A DNA stretch of 64,000 nucleotides from Aeromonas tecta (GTDB lineage: Bacteria > Pseudomonadota > Gammaproteobacteria > Enterobacterales > Aeromonadaceae), in assembly GCF_000820185.1 (NCBI RefSeq), contig NZ_CDCA01000036.1:786-64785 (forward strand), given 5' to 3'. Positions 10,427 to 18,925 of the stretch are shown in pieces. The notes under the pieces are model-generated. The model saw only the letters and a program-made list of their open reading frames with translations. It searched no databases and had not been told where the DNA came from. Within the stretch, counting starts at the first letter, position 1. The number at the start of each line of letters is the position of its first letter. Both the position numbers and the translations under genes were made by a program.

Positions 10427-10957
10427 ATGAGCCCGAAGTTCAAGAAACCCGCCTTTATCTGTCTGGGCCTGATCGCCCTGCTCTCCGCGCTCTGGCTCGA
10501 CTATTACCTGCCGGAACACACCATCGCCACCATCACCGGGGTTGAGGTGAAGCGCACCGACAAGGACGGCCCCATCAGCCAGAAAAATCCGGCAGATGGC
10601 CCCACCGTGGATGTCTATTACATCTACACCGAGCGCCCCGGCGAGAAGATCCGGGTGTTCCGCAATGAAGATACCCTGTGGGGCTGGCCCTTCTACTTCA
10701 AGTTCAATGCCGCCGACGTGCAGGCCAAGGCCAAGTCCATGGAGTTCGAGAAGCGCCTGGCCATCATCACCTCCTACGGCTGGCGCGTGAACATGTTCTC
10801 CCTGTTCCCCAACGTCACCAAGATCGAGAGCACCCAACCTGACGCCTCTACCTGGAGCTTCTTCCGCTGGTTCTGGTTCGGCATCTGGGCGCTGGTGATG
10901 GGCAAGGCTGCCATCGCGACCTGGCGTTACTTCGACCGGCTGGAAGATGAGATATGA
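10427..10957 (+). CDS. DUF1523 family protein
   Basis: A 176-aa protein with one N-terminal membrane helix (AFICLGLIALLSALWLDYYLP), a periplasmic-type middle domain (ITGVEVKRTDKDG, YYIYTERPGEKIRVFRNEDTLWGWPFYFKF) and a second hydrophobic stretch near residues 145-165 (SFFRWFWFGIWALVMG). The pattern matches DUF1523, a family without known function. The stop overlaps an 11-codon frame (ATGA at 10954) that ends in the ATGA start of the next gene. Confidence 0.8.
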   Translation: MSPKFKKPAFICLGLIALLSALWLDYYLPEHTIATITGVEVKRTDKDGPISQKNPADGPTVDVYYIYTERPGEKIRVFRNEDTLWGWPFYFKFNAADVQAKAKSMEFEKRLAIITSYGWRVNMFSLFPNVTKIESTQPDASTWSFFRWFWFGIWALVMGKAAIATWRYFDRLEDEI

Positions 10958-10985
10958 AGAAGCCGCTATGCCTCGGGGGTCACTC

Positions 10986-11282
10986 ATGAGTGAGCCAAGC
11001 AAGACAAAATCGAGCTTCTACCGCCGGCTCTATGTCGCTCATCTGATAAGCCAAGGCACCGATACCATCCCTGCCATCATGGCAGCGACCGGTATGCCGA
11101 GGCGCACCGCCCAGGATACGCTAAGTGCCCTGGCGGAGCTCGACATCCTCTGCGGCTTCGAGCAGACCGAGGGGGCGCGCCATCTACAGGGTCACTATCG
11201 CATCAGTGACTGGGGGCCCATCAACCCGGATTGGATTGCGGCCAATCTGCCCGTCATCAAGGAAACCCTCGGCTATCCCTGA
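10986..11282 (+). CDS. Small winged helix-turn-helix protein
   Basis: A 98-aa soluble protein. Residues 12-60 (LYVAHLISQGTDTIPAIMAATGMPRRTAQDTLSALAELDI, in two parts) read as a helix-turn-helix: a helix, the turn TGMPR and a recognition helix RRTAQDTLSALAEL, followed by a wing (GHYRISDWGPINPDW). It resembles the winged-helix family HTH_43 found in Shewanella and Vibrio; that assignment is tentative. Start ATG 10986 is used because it closes the ATGA overlap with the upstream mini-frame. It is co-transcribed with the DUF1523 gene and could regulate it. Confidence 0.7.
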   Translation: MSEPSKTKSSFYRRLYVAHLISQGTDTIPAIMAATGMPRRTAQDTLSALAELDILCGFEQTEGARHLQGHYRISDWGPINPDWIAANLPVIKETLGYP

Positions 11283-11314
11283 GGGTCTATCTCATCAGCT
11301 AGAGATGCAATAAC

Positions 11315-11340
11315 GAGAGGGGAGCCATGGCTCCCCTCTC
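11315..11340. terminator. Perfect 26-bp palindrome, probable shared terminator
   Basis: GAGAGGGGAGCC followed by AT and GGCTCCCCTCTC, a perfect inverted repeat between two convergent genes. There is only a weak T-run (TGTTG), so termination efficiency is uncertain. Confidence 0.6.
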
Positions 11341-11384
11341 TGTTGTCTGACGGTAGATAGTTCAGCCCATCTTGTGGCTCGCCC

Positions 11385-11855
11385 CTATTCCGGGAACGGC
11401 TCTTCGGGCAGCGACTCCTCCATCTCCCCCTTGGTGCAATCGATAATGGAGCGTTTGGGGTTGTTGGGGTCGCGTAGCAGCAAGGGAGCCTCGCCCCGAT
11501 TGTGCTTCTCCTCGTCGGTAAACTCGCTGCCATAGGCGTTGTGAGTCAGCCGTCTGGCATTGGCGATGGGGGTGTCGACAAAGAGCGCATGCACCTCGAA
11601 GGTCGACGCCGGCACGAGAAAACCGGTGATGGGCAGGCCATGCAGCTCCTGGTGGGTCTTGTACCAGGCGAAGCCATCGGTAGTCTTGTAGGGTGTGAAG
11701 GTCTTGAGCTGCGGATCTGAAGCCTCCCCGCTCTCGCTGTCGAGATAGAGATGATCCAGATCGCAGGTCGCCAGCCCCTGCCACATCCTCTCAAATGGCG
11801 TGGCACAGGCCGTCAGTTGCATACAAACCAGCAGTGCCAGCGTCTCTTTTCCCAT
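11385..11855 (-). CDS. Putative lipoprotein, unknown function
   Basis: A 156-aa protein that begins MGKETLALLVCMQLTACATPF: a short hydrophobic signal followed by lipobox LTAC, so it is probably lipid-anchored. The start at 11855 puts a G-rich Shine-Dalgarno tract (AGGGGGCAGGGG) just upstream and the lipobox at a normal distance. The mature part contains TSFxVHALFVDTP-like and NPKRSIIDCTKGEME segments but no family I recognise; two further Cys residues could form a disulfide. It ends in an acidic tail. It stands next to rihA in the same direction, 30 bp downstream of it. Confidence 0.65.
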   Translation of the reverse strand: MGKETLALLVCMQLTACATPFERMWQGLATCDLDHLYLDSESGEASDPQLKTFTPYKTTDGFAWYKTHQELHGLPITGFLVPASTFEVHALFVDTPIANARRLTHNAYGSEFTDEEKHNRGEAPLLLRDPNNPKRSIIDCTKGEMEESLPEEPFPE

Positions 11856-11885
11856 CCCCTGCCCCCTGTCCATTCACACCCGATA

Positions 11886-12821
11886 TCAATTAAATGCCTG
11901 CAGACGCTGCACCAGCAGATCGATAAAACCGCCCCGATCCAGCCCCAGCACCACATGGGCGTTGGCCGCATTGCCGGTCAGGCCATAGCGATCCACCACC
12001 GTCATCCCCACAGTATGCACAGCTTGCGTCTCGATGCCGACCCAGCAATCCGTCCCGTGGAACAGGGCCGGTGCCAGCAACCAGGCGATGGTGCAGGGAT
12101 CGTGCAAGGGAGCACCGAGGAAACCCCACTTGGGGTCTCTGTGGTAGATCATGAAGAAATCGAGCAGCTCCGCCACGCAGCGAGCCACCGGATTGGCGAT
12201 GGCGCGCACCCGCTCGATGTCCGCGTCCATCACCTGCGCCTGATGGGTCACATCCAGCCCGCACATGGTAATGGGAATACCGGATTTGAACACCATGTCG
12301 GCCGCTTCGGGATCCACATAAATGTTGAACTCCGCCGCCGGGGTCCAGTTGCCCGCCCCGGCCGCCCCGCCCATCAGCACGATGCGCCCTATCTTGGGGT
12401 GCAGCTCGGGATGGGCCGCCAGCAGCAGGGCGATATTGGTGAGCGGGCCGGTCGGCACCAGAGTGACCGGCTCCGGGCTCGCGCGCAGCGCCTTTGCCAT
12501 CAGCTCAAGCGCCGTCATGGGCTGGGGGGTGAAGCCGGGATCCGGCAGCCTTGGGCCATCGAGCCCCGACTCCCCGTGCACATTGTCGGCGATGATAAGC
12601 TCGCGGGCCAAGGGCTTGGGCGCCCCCGCCGCCACCGGAATATCCTGGCGGCCGAGCAGGGTGAGGATGCGCAGGGCATTGTTGAGGGTCTTGTCCGGCG
12701 TCTGATTGCCCGCACTGGTGGTCACCGCCAGCACCCGCAGCTCGGGGCTGGCCAGCGCCAGGATGAGGGCGATGGCATCATCGTGGCCGGGATCGCAATC
12801 GAGAATGACGGGCAGTGGCAT
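11886..12821 (-). CDS. rihA: Pyrimidine-specific ribonucleoside hydrolase RihA
   Basis: Hydrolyses cytidine and uridine to base and ribose in the cytoplasm. 311 aa, the same as E. coli RihA. The N-terminal [12 protein letters not shown] is the calcium and ribose-binding Asp cluster of nucleoside hydrolases; [52 protein letters not shown] and [11 protein letters not shown] follow, and the RihA-type [10 protein letters not shown] separates it from RihC. Start ATG 12821 with AGGAG 7 nt upstream; the longer frame to 12854 lacks a site. It works in the same salvage pathway as udp nearby. Confidence 0.93.
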   Translation of the reverse strand: MPLPVILDCDPGHDDAIALILALASPELRVLAVTTSAGNQTPDKTLNNALRILTLLGRQDIPVAAGAPKPLARELIIADNVHGESGLDGPRLPDPGFTPQPMTALELMAKALRASPEPVTLVPTGPLTNIALLLAAHPELHPKIGRIVLMGGAAGAGNWTPAAEFNIYVDPEAADMVFKSGIPITMCGLDVTHQAQVMDADIERVRAIANPVARCVAELLDFFMIYHRDPKWGFLGAPLHDPCTIAWLLAPALFHGTDCWVGIETQAVHTVGMTVVDRYGLTGNAANAHVVLGLDRGGFIDLLVQRLQAFN

Positions 12822-13024
12822 GACAGACTCCTGTACAACGGAAAAGGGAGCCATACCTTAGCAACAGGGCGTCGCTTGAACTCGGCAGACGGTCACAAAA
12901 CGGACTAGGTCGGGGCGGCAACGCGCCTGTTTGCCGATAAAACCGGCAGCCGCGCCGTGCCAGATTCGCTCACCGGGGGAAAATTGGCTATCATCTGCTC
13001 CCCATTCTTCGCCAGCTCAGCACC

Positions 13025-13723
13025 ATGTCTGCCATCGTCGACACCTTTATCGCCCCCCCTTGCCATACCGACATCGAGATCCTGCATCAGGATGCGCATC
13101 TGCTGCTGATCAACAAGCCGAGCGGCCTGCTCAGCCTCTCGGGCAAGAACCCACAGAACCTCGATTCGGTGCACTATCGGCTGGTACAGGATTTTCCCGG
13201 TTGCACCCTGGTGCATCGGCTCGACTTTGGCACCTCCGGCCTCATGGTGGTGGCCAGAAACAAGGCCATCAACGCCCTCCTGTGCCAGCAGTTCAGCCAG
13301 CGCACCGTGGCCAAGACCTACGAGGCGCTGCTCTGCGGCCATCTGGCCGAGGATGAGGGGATCATCGATGCCCCCATCGCCAAGGATCCGGCGCTGTTCC
13401 CGCTGATGAAGATCTGCGCCGCCAGCGGCAAGCCCGCCCGCTCCCGCTATCGGGTGCTGGAGCGCCTCACCCGCCAACAGGGGCAGGATGTGCCGCTGTC
13501 ACTGACCCGGGTGATGCTGACGCCCGAGACCGGCCGCACCCATCAGCTGCGCATCCACTGCCAGCAGTTGGGTCATCCTATTCTCGGCTGCGATCTCTAT
13601 GGCGGCCTGCTGCCACCGGGCACCGAGCGGCCCCCCAGATTGATGCTGCACGCCAGCGCCCTGGACTTCGTCCACCCAATGAGCGGCGAGCCCGTGGTAG
13701 CGAGGTGTGCCAGTCCGTTCTGA
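13025..13723 (+). CDS. RluA-family pseudouridine synthase
   Basis: A 232-aa enzyme that isomerises a uridine in structured RNA. Family motifs in order: HLLLINKPSGLLSLSGK (motif I), LVHRLDFGTSGLMVVARNK with the catalytic Asp in HRLDFGTSG (near residue 77), AKTYEALLCGHL, and PETGRTHQLRIHCQQLGHPILG near the C-terminus. No S4 domain is present, as in E. coli RluA, but similarity is not close enough for me to name the target site. The last 20 codons are copied downstream in a 96-bp tandem duplication. Confidence 0.88.
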   Translation: MSAIVDTFIAPPCHTDIEILHQDAHLLLINKPSGLLSLSGKNPQNLDSVHYRLVQDFPGCTLVHRLDFGTSGLMVVARNKAINALLCQQFSQRTVAKTYEALLCGHLAEDEGIIDAPIAKDPALFPLMKICAASGKPARSRYRVLERLTRQQGQDVPLSLTRVMLTPETGRTHQLRIHCQQLGHPILGCDLYGGLLPPGTERPPRLMLHASALDFVHPMSGEPVVARCASPF

Positions 13724-13853
13724 TACGGCAGAAGAAATACAGGTTGGGAAAAGCAAATGGACTTAGTCCCCCCGCCGAGCGGCAAGCCCGTGGCAGCGAT
13801 ATATGCTGGTTATCTGTGATGCGGCAGAAGAAATGAAGGTTGGGATGCTAGAG
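13662..13853 (+). repeat. 96-bp tandem duplication at the 3' end of the rluA-like gene
   Basis: Copy 1 (13662-13757) spans the last 20 codons plus 35 bp of downstream DNA; copy 2 (13758-13853) follows directly. The coding parts read LDFVHPMSGEPVVARCASPF and MDLVPPPSGKPVAAIYAGYL, each closed by TGA. The downstream parts share CGGCAGAAGAAAT and AGGTTGGGA. Copy 2 starts ATGGACTTAG but has no ribosome site, so I do not call it as a gene. Confidence 0.88.
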
Positions 13854-13897
13854 ACGGGACGAACGACGGTTACGCTGGCAAACGGCAGATAAAGATA

Positions 13898-13953
13898 GGG
13901 GCCGCGCTTTCGCAACGGCCCCCACCCCCCACTCGTGCTCTTGTGACAAGAGC
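13898..13953 (-). terminator. Two hairpins downstream of udp
   Basis: GCTCTTG with CAAGAGC (13937-13953, 3-bp loop) lies 6 nt past the udp stop. A second stem GGGGCCG with CGGCCCC (13898-13923) follows and has TATCTTTA after it on the minus strand. Either may terminate udp. Confidence 0.55.
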
Positions 13954-13958
13954 CGCGA

Positions 13959-14714
13959 TTAGATCAGCTTGCGGGCGGCGCCCAGCACGATCTTGATCGC
14001 ATCAGATTCAGTTTTTGCCATGGTGGCCGCACTCGGGATCTCTTGCTGGGTGCGGTTGACGATGATACCCGCCACCATACCGGCACGCAGGCCCTGGCTG
14101 GCACACATGGTCAACAGGGTGGCAGACTCCATCTCGAAGTTCAGCACGCCCATGGATTGCCACTCTTTCATGGAACCCTGGAAGCGGTTAACCACACGGC
14201 CGGAGTAAGTGTCGTAACGCTCCTGACCCGGGTAGAAGGTATCGGAAGACGCGGTCACGCCCACGTGCAGCTTGGAGCCCAGCTCCTTGGCGGTCTCGAC
14301 CAGTGCGGTGGTGCACTCGAAATCGGCAACGGCCGGGAATTCCATCGGTGCGAAGTGCAGGCTGGCACCGTCGAGGCGCACGGAGCCGGTGGTGACGATC
14401 ACGTCGCCCACGTTCAGGTGCGGCTGGATGGCGCCGGTGGTGCCGATGCGCAGGAAGGTACGGATGCCCAGCTGAGCCAGCTCTTCCACTGCGATGGAGG
14501 TGGACGGGCCACCGATACCGGTGGAGCAAATGATGACGGCGGTGCCGCCCATCTCGCCACGCCAGGTGGTGAATTCACGATGGCTGGCCAGGTGTACCGG
14601 GTTGTCCAACAGTTCTGCGATGCGCTTCACGCGCTCGGGGTCACCAGGAACGATCGCCAGGGTGGCGCCTTGCAGATCAGCTTTCTTCAAACCCAAGTGG
14701 AAAACATCAGACAT
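13959..14714 (-). CDS. udp: Uridine phosphorylase
   Basis: Phosphorolysis of uridine to uracil and ribose-1-phosphate; 251 aa against 253 for E. coli Udp. Motifs: [20 protein letters not shown] with the phosphate-binding [26 protein letters not shown], the purine/uridine phosphorylase signature around [16 protein letters not shown], and the ribose/base segment [11 protein letters not shown] with catalytic EMESA. Start ATG 14714 with AGGAG 7 nt upstream. The upstream region holds two operator-like palindromes, consistent with the CytR/CRP-type control of this gene in enterics, though the sites differ from E. coli. Confidence 0.96.
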   Translation of the reverse strand: MSDVFHLGLKKADLQGATLAIVPGDPERVKRIAELLDNPVHLASHREFTTWRGEMGGTAVIICSTGIGGPSTSIAVEELAQLGIRTFLRIGTTGAIQPHLNVGDVIVTTGSVRLDGASLHFAPMEFPAVADFECTTALVETAKELGSKLHVGVTASSDTFYPGQERYDTYSGRVVNRFQGSMKEWQSMGVLNFEMESATLLTMCASQGLRAGMVAGIIVNRTQQEIPSAATMAKTESDAIKIVLGAARKLI

Positions 14715-15106
14715 ATTGGACTCCTGGTTGCGCCTCGCCACCGGGCGGCAAGGTGCAGTTAAGATGGTGCTTCGTTTACTTTCAAGCCTGCTTCCCCATC
14801 GTTTTGGGGAAGGGGGCACTATGGTCGAAAGCGCTTTCCAATTCCTTGAAGCAACTCACACTTCCACGCATTGACAGTCACTAATTCTGCGCAAAACGTT
14901 TGCTAACTTGATGAATTTAATGGAAAACGTTTTTCCATTACCCCCTCCTTCCCGGCGCTTGTCAAGCCCTCTCTCAGGGGACGCAATCAGAGCGCGATCG
15001 AGTCCACAAAGTTGCAAACCAGATACCATTGACCCCTTTTTATCTCCTCCTGTGCTGCTATGTTGACGCCCGCATACCACTTAATGGCTAATTATCGGAG
15101 TCCTCC
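14715..15106. other. Divergent regulatory region udp / yiaY
   Basis: A 392-bp region between oppositely transcribed genes, AT-rich in its middle. It holds the two palindromes listed separately. No credible small ORF. Confidence 0.6.
14891..14940. promoter_or_regulatory. Pair of operator-like palindromes
   Basis: Site 1, GCAAAACGTTTGC (14891-14903), has 5-bp arms GCAAA/TTTGC. Site 2 (14918-14940) has 10-bp arms TAATGGAAAA/TTTTCCATTA around CGT. Both contain AAAACGTTT, the kind of centre bound by LacI-family regulators such as CytR or PurR. Binding is inferred from symmetry only. Confidence 0.5.
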
Positions 15107-16258
15107 ATGGCGACATTCAAATTCTACATTCCCGCAGTCAATCTGATGGGAGCCGGCTGCCTGCAAGAGGCGGCAGCCGATATTCAGGGCTATGGCCATC
15201 GCAAGGCGCTGATCGTCACCGACCGCGTCCTCAATCAGATAGGCGTGGTGGCCCGGGTCGCCAAGCTCTTGGCGGAGCATGGCATCGAGAGCATGGTGTT
15301 CGACGAGACCAAACCCAACCCCACCATGACCAACGTGGAAGCGGGCCTGGCCATGCTCAAGGCCAACGGCTGTGACTGCGTAATTTCGCTCGGCGGTGGC
15401 TCCCCCCACGACTGCGCCAAGGGCATCGCCCTGGTGGCCGCCAACGGTGGCAGCATTCAGGATTATGAAGGGGTGGATCGCTCCGCCAAGCCGCAGTTGC
15501 CGCTGATTGCCATCAACACCACCGCCGGCACCGCCTCCGAGATGACCCGGTTTTGCATCATCACCGACGAGGCCCGTCACGTGAAGATGGCCATCGTCGA
15601 CAAGCACGTCACCCCGCTGATGTCGGTCAACGACCCCGAGCTGATGCTGGCCAAGCCTGCCGGTCTCACCGCCGCCACCGGCATGGATGCCCTGACCCAC
15701 GCCATCGAGGCTTATGTCTCCATCGCCGCCACCCCGGTCACCGATGCCAGCGCCATCATGGCCATCCAGCTCATCGCCAAACACCTGCGCACCGCCGTGG
15801 CACAGGGGGATGATCTGCATGCCCGCGAGCAGATGGCCTATGCCCAGTTCCTGGCCGGCATGGCGTTCAACAACGCCAGCCTCGGCTATGTGCACGCCAT
15901 GGCGCACCAGCTCGGCGGCTTCTATGACCTGCCCCACGGCGTCTGCAATGCGGTGCTGCTGCCCCACGTGCAGGCCTATAACGCCCAGGTGAGCGCCGCT
16001 CGCCTCAAGGACGTGGCCCGGCACATGGGCGTGGATGTCAGCGCCATGAACGACGAGCAGGGCGCCGCCGCCGCCATCGATGCCATCAAGCAGCTGGCGC
16101 GGGATGTGAAGATCCCGGCCGGGCTGGAACAACTCGGCGTCAAGGCCGATGACTTCGATCTGCTGGCGACCAATGCGCTGAAGGATGCCTGCGGCTTCAC
16201 CAACCCGAAACAGGCGAGCCACGCCGAGATCGTCGCCATCTTCCGCAGCGCCATGTAA
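15107..16258 (+). CDS. yiaY: Iron-containing alcohol dehydrogenase YiaY
   Basis: A 383-aa NAD-dependent group III alcohol dehydrogenase. It follows E. coli YiaY nearly residue for residue over long stretches: [20 protein letters not shown] (nucleotide binding), [39 protein letters not shown] and the iron-ligand segment [20 protein letters not shown] (His residues near 263-277). It oxidises or reduces small alcohols and aldehydes; YiaY has also been linked to threonine oxidation. Start ATG 15107 is preceded by GGAG. Monocistronic, ended by a terminator. Confidence 0.93.
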   Translation: MATFKFYIPAVNLMGAGCLQEAAADIQGYGHRKALIVTDRVLNQIGVVARVAKLLAEHGIESMVFDETKPNPTMTNVEAGLAMLKANGCDCVISLGGGSPHDCAKGIALVAANGGSIQDYEGVDRSAKPQLPLIAINTTAGTASEMTRFCIITDEARHVKMAIVDKHVTPLMSVNDPELMLAKPAGLTAATGMDALTHAIEAYVSIAATPVTDASAIMAIQLIAKHLRTAVAQGDDLHAREQMAYAQFLAGMAFNNASLGYVHAMAHQLGGFYDLPHGVCNAVLLPHVQAYNAQVSAARLKDVARHMGVDVSAMNDEQGAAAAIDAIKQLARDVKIPAGLEQLGVKADDFDLLATNALKDACGFTNPKQASHAEIVAIFRSAM

Positions 16259-16275
16259 CCCTTGCGGTATTTGCC

Positions 16276-16300
16276 AAGGGCCGCCATGCGGCCCTTTTTA
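16276..16300 (+). terminator. Rho-independent terminator after yiaY
   Basis: AAGGGCCGC (16277-16285) pairs with GCGGCCCTT (16288-16296), loop CAT region, followed by TTTTTA. Confidence 0.9.
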
Positions 16301-16392
16301 TTGGTTGATGGATCAATGGCTTTTTACTTCCGCACAGGGAGTGGGTATGATTTGCCGAGCTAAAAAGACTGTATGGATGATCTGAACCCGAT

Positions 16393-16731
16393 ATGCGGAT
16401 GAAACACCTGATTGCCGCGGCTCTGACCGCCCTCACCCTGTCCGGTTGCAGCCTGGTCTATCGCATCGATATTCCCCAGGGCAACTATGTGGAACAAAAA
16501 CAGGTCGACAAACTGCGCCAGGGCATGACCCGCGAGCAGGTTGAATTCGTGCTGGGTTCTCCCATGCTGCGCGACGGCTTCGATCCCAACACCTGGTACT
16601 ATCTCTATGAGTTCACGCCCGGGCGTGGTGACAAGGAGCGCAAGGAGCTGGCCCTGAACTTCGTTGGAGATCGGCTGGCGACGGCCACGGGCGACTTCCC
16701 GCTCCCGGCAGCCTTCACCACTCCGCTCTGA
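16393..16731 (+). CDS. bamE: Outer-membrane assembly lipoprotein BamE
   Basis: A 112-aa lipoprotein component of the BAM complex that inserts beta-barrels into the outer membrane. The signal MRMKHLIAAALTALTLSGCS ends in lipobox LSGC (Cys 19). The mature part has the BamE/SmpA core: GNYVEQKQVDKLRQGMTREQ, VLGSPMLRDGFDPNTWYYLY and FVGDRLATATGDF. Start could be ATG 16393 or the next Met at 16399; neither has a strong ribosome site. A terminator follows within 10 nt of the stop. Confidence 0.95.
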   Translation: MRMKHLIAAALTALTLSGCSLVYRIDIPQGNYVEQKQVDKLRQGMTREQVEFVLGSPMLRDGFDPNTWYYLYEFTPGRGDKERKELALNFVGDRLATATGDFPLPAAFTTPL

Positions 16732-16739
16732 TATCTCGC

Positions 16740-16767
16740 AAAACCGGCCAAGGCCGGTTTTGTTTTA
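16740..16767 (+). terminator. Rho-independent terminator after bamE
   Basis: AAAACCGGCC (16740-16749) pairs with GGCCGGTTTT (16752-16761), loop AA, followed by GTTTT. Confidence 0.92.
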
Positions 16768-16872
16768 TGCGCCATTGCGGCCGATGCGTTATCAAGGTGC
16801 CGTTATCAAGGTGCAATGGCCCGTCTGTGGCGCCATGCTGAGAGACACGCATCAGCCCCAGAGGAGAGAGTC

Positions 16873-17508
16873 ATGAGCCAAGTCCTGATCGCAGGCGCCA
16901 CCGGCCTCATCGGCCGGGAGCTCGTCCGCCAGCTCGCCCCCGAGTATTCGCTGACCCTGCTCTGCCGCAAACCGGGCGCAGCGGCCCCAAACCACCACTG
17001 GCTGCCAGTCGACTTCGACCGCCTGGACGAGGTTGCGCTGCCCACCCCCATCGATATTGCCTTCTGCTGCCTTGGCACCACCCGCAAGGACGCCGGCTCC
17101 GACGCCGCCTTTCGCCGGGTCGATCTCGACTATGTGCTGGCCTTCGCCGCCCTCGCCCGTCGCCACGGTTGCCGCCGTTTTATCGTGGTCTCCAGCCTCG
17201 GCGCCAATCCCCGCTCCCCCGCCCTCTACCCCCGCACCAAGGGCGAGATGGAGCAGGCCCTGCTGGCACAGGAGTGGCAACGGCTCGCCATCCTGCGCCC
17301 CGCCATGCTGCTCGGCGATCGCCAGCCACCGCGCGCCGCCGAGCAACTCATTCAGGCCATCTACCCGCTGATAAAACCGCTGCTGCGAGGGCGATTCAGC
17401 CGCTGGCGCGCCATCGAGGCACGCCAGGTGGCCCATGCCATGCGCGTGCTCGCCCAGCAGGAGAGCGGCATTGAGACGCTGGAAAACGAGCAGTTGCTTG
17501 CGCTGTAG
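16873..17508 (+). CDS. yraR: NAD(P)-binding Rossmann-fold protein, YraR type
   Basis: A 211-aa atypical short-chain dehydrogenase, the same length as E. coli YraR. The N-terminal MSQVLIAGATGLIGRELVRQ is the GxxGxxG dinucleotide motif. The family-specific IDIAFCCLGTTRKDAGSDAAF, FIVVSSLGANPRSPALYPRTK and LRPAMLLGDRQPPR follow, and match YraR closely. The YxxxK pair is present as YPRTK. Its substrate is unknown. Start ATG 16873 has GAGGAGAG 8 nt upstream. A palindromic terminator closes the unit. Confidence 0.88.
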   Translation: MSQVLIAGATGLIGRELVRQLAPEYSLTLLCRKPGAAAPNHHWLPVDFDRLDEVALPTPIDIAFCCLGTTRKDAGSDAAFRRVDLDYVLAFAALARRHGCRRFIVVSSLGANPRSPALYPRTKGEMEQALLAQEWQRLAILRPAMLLGDRQPPRAAEQLIQAIYPLIKPLLRGRFSRWRAIEARQVAHAMRVLAQQESGIETLENEQLLAL

Positions 17509-17567
17509 ACACGACCCGACACGCCGACTAGCTGCTGCCCATCCAAATCCAGCAGCATGAAATAGCA

Positions 17568-17595
17568 AAGAGGCGCCATGGCGCCTCTTGTTTAT
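17568..17595 (+). terminator. Bidirectional terminator between yraR and rnfH
   Basis: A perfect 22-bp palindrome (17568-17589, AAGAGGCGCCA and its complement) followed by GTTTAT. It separates converging genes. Confidence 0.85.
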
Positions 17596-17620
17596 GCTGT
17601 AAAAATGATCTCAATTAGAG

Positions 17621-17974
17621 CTACTCGGCATCGTCCCGCTTGCGATGCACGTCGGGCCGGCCGCCGGTGACCACGTCGGCACGGCCTTCCTCTTTCGCCT
17701 TCTCGGCCCGCTTCTTGCGCATCTCTTTCGGGTCGGCGATCAGCGGACGGTAGATCTCGATGCGATCCCCATCCTGCACCGGCTCGGCGCCCTTGACCGG
17801 ACGGCTGTAGATGCCGAATTTGTTGACCGCGAGATCGATCTCCGGGTGTTTGTTCAGTATGCCGGACTGCTCGATGGCGGTCAGCACGCTGGTGCCGGGA
17901 GCAACCCGGATGCGCAGTACGGTTTGCCGCTCTGGCAGGGCATAGGCGACTTCGATATTGAGCAGATCAGACAC
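17621..17974 (-). CDS. rnfH: RnfH/RatB family protein
   Basis: A 117-aa ubiquitin-like-fold protein. Landmarks: [21 protein letters not shown] at the N-terminus, [30 protein letters not shown] in the middle, then a basic tail ([20 protein letters not shown]). The start is GTG 17974, which begins (M)[12 protein letters not shown] and overlaps the ratA stop by 8 nt, so the two are translationally coupled as in E. coli. Its biochemical function is unclear. Confidence 0.92.
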   Translation of the reverse strand: MSDLLNIEVAYALPERQTVLRIRVAPGTSVLTAIEQSGILNKHPEIDLAVNKFGIYSRPVKGAEPVQDGDRIEIYRPLIADPKEMRKKRAEKAKEEGRADVVTGGRPDVHRKRDDAE

Positions 17975-18401
17975 CGTATACCACCTTGGCGCGGTTGGAG
18001 AAGGCGAGCACCATGGAGCCCACCAGATCGCGGAAGATCTGGCCAAAGGCCAGTTCGATCAGCTTGGAAGTGAACTCGAAATCGAGATCGAACTCCACCT
18101 TGCAGGCATCCACATCGAGCGGCGTGAAGGTCCACCAGCCCGCCAGGGTCTTGAAGGGACCCTCCACCAGCTCCATCTTGATCTGACGATTGGCATCGAG
18201 CAGGTTGCGGGTGGTAAAGGTCTTGGCAATGCCCGCCTTGGCCACATCGACCGAGGCCATCATGTAATCCTCGCCCGTCTCGTGGACGCGGCTACCGACA
18301 CAGCCGGGCAGAAACTCGGGATAAGCGTGAACATCATTGACCAGCCTGAACATTTGTTCGGCGCTGAACATCACCAGGGCACTACGAGTAATACGGGGCA
18401 T
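17967..18401 (-). CDS. ratA: RatA toxin-family START-domain protein
   Basis: A 144-aa polyketide-cyclase/START-like protein. Starts [21 protein letters not shown]; further landmarks are [36 protein letters not shown] and the C-terminal [22 protein letters not shown]. coli RatA was described as inhibiting 70S ribosome assembly; mitochondrial homologues (COQ10) bind quinones, so the physiological role is debated. It is divergent from smpB across a repeat-filled region. Confidence 0.93.
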   Translation of the reverse strand: MPRITRSALVMFSAEQMFRLVNDVHAYPEFLPGCVGSRVHETGEDYMMASVDVAKAGIAKTFTTRNLLDANRQIKMELVEGPFKTLAGWWTFTPLDVDACKVEFDLDFEFTSKLIELAFGQIFRDLVGSMVLAFSNRAKVVYGV

Positions 18402-18534
18402 GGGCTTTCCTCATCCAATCGGCCCGATTTTACCACCTTGTCAGCCAAAATCACCGCCGAAAAGGTGCACAACACCATCCGCCGACCCATTGCTCATTTT
18501 ATCACCACGCCTTGTCGCGTAGAAATCGCCCCGA

Positions 18535-18900
18535 CCTCCCAACATCACCCCGGAACTGCTCATAAAGCCACTACTCGTATTCGAGGCTGTCCTCTTACGT
18601 TCGATTAAAACCGTCTTGCCTCCCAACATCACGCCGAAGCTGCTTATAAAACCACCGACATGGCAGTTGCATGTTTTAGCGCTGCCGCCTTATTTTCCGG
18701 TTAAAACCGCCTTGCCTCCCAAAATCATCCCGGAACTGCTCATAAAGCCACCACTCGCACCATTGTACGTTTTGCCGCTGCCGTCTCACACGGGTTAAAA
18801 CCGCCCTGCCTCCCAAAATCATCCCGGAACTGCTCATAAAGCCACCACTCGAGCGGTTGCGCGTTTTACAGCCGCCGCCACCCACGTATAATGCGCCTTC
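18535..18900 (+). repeat. Four-copy imperfect tandem repeat upstream of smpB
   Basis: Copies begin with CCTCCCAA at 18535, 18619, 18715 and 18809, giving periods of 84, 96 and 94 bp. Copies 3 and 4 are identical over about 44 bp (18714-18757 and 18808-18851), including CCGGAACTGCTCATAAAGCC. Each unit continues with a variable part containing a GTTTTA/GTTTTG-like hexamer and ends with GGTTAAAACCGC or, in the last copy, the smpB promoter. Confidence 0.92.
18864..18892 (+). promoter_or_regulatory. Probable smpB promoter
   Basis: TTTTAC (18864-18869), a 17-bp spacer and a perfect TATAAT (18887-18892), 34 bp before the smpB ATG. It lies at the end of repeat copy 4; the same position in the other copies reads GGTTAA, so only this copy has a good -10 box. 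Confidence 0.65.
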
Positions 18901-18925
18901 ATCAACATCGCCGAAGGCCCCCGTC

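Larger units (their letters stand above)
18402..18925. other. Divergent region ratA / smpB, mostly tandem repeats
   Basis: A 524-bp region with no credible gene. The small antisense frames that recur here (each encoding [11 protein letters not shown] or FMSSSGVMLGG) are by-products of the repeat. Confidence 0.7.

Noticed and set aside
16852-17568. Long minus-strand frame opposite yraR
   Set aside because: A shadow of the GC-rich yraR gene; yraR has clear homology and a ribosome site.
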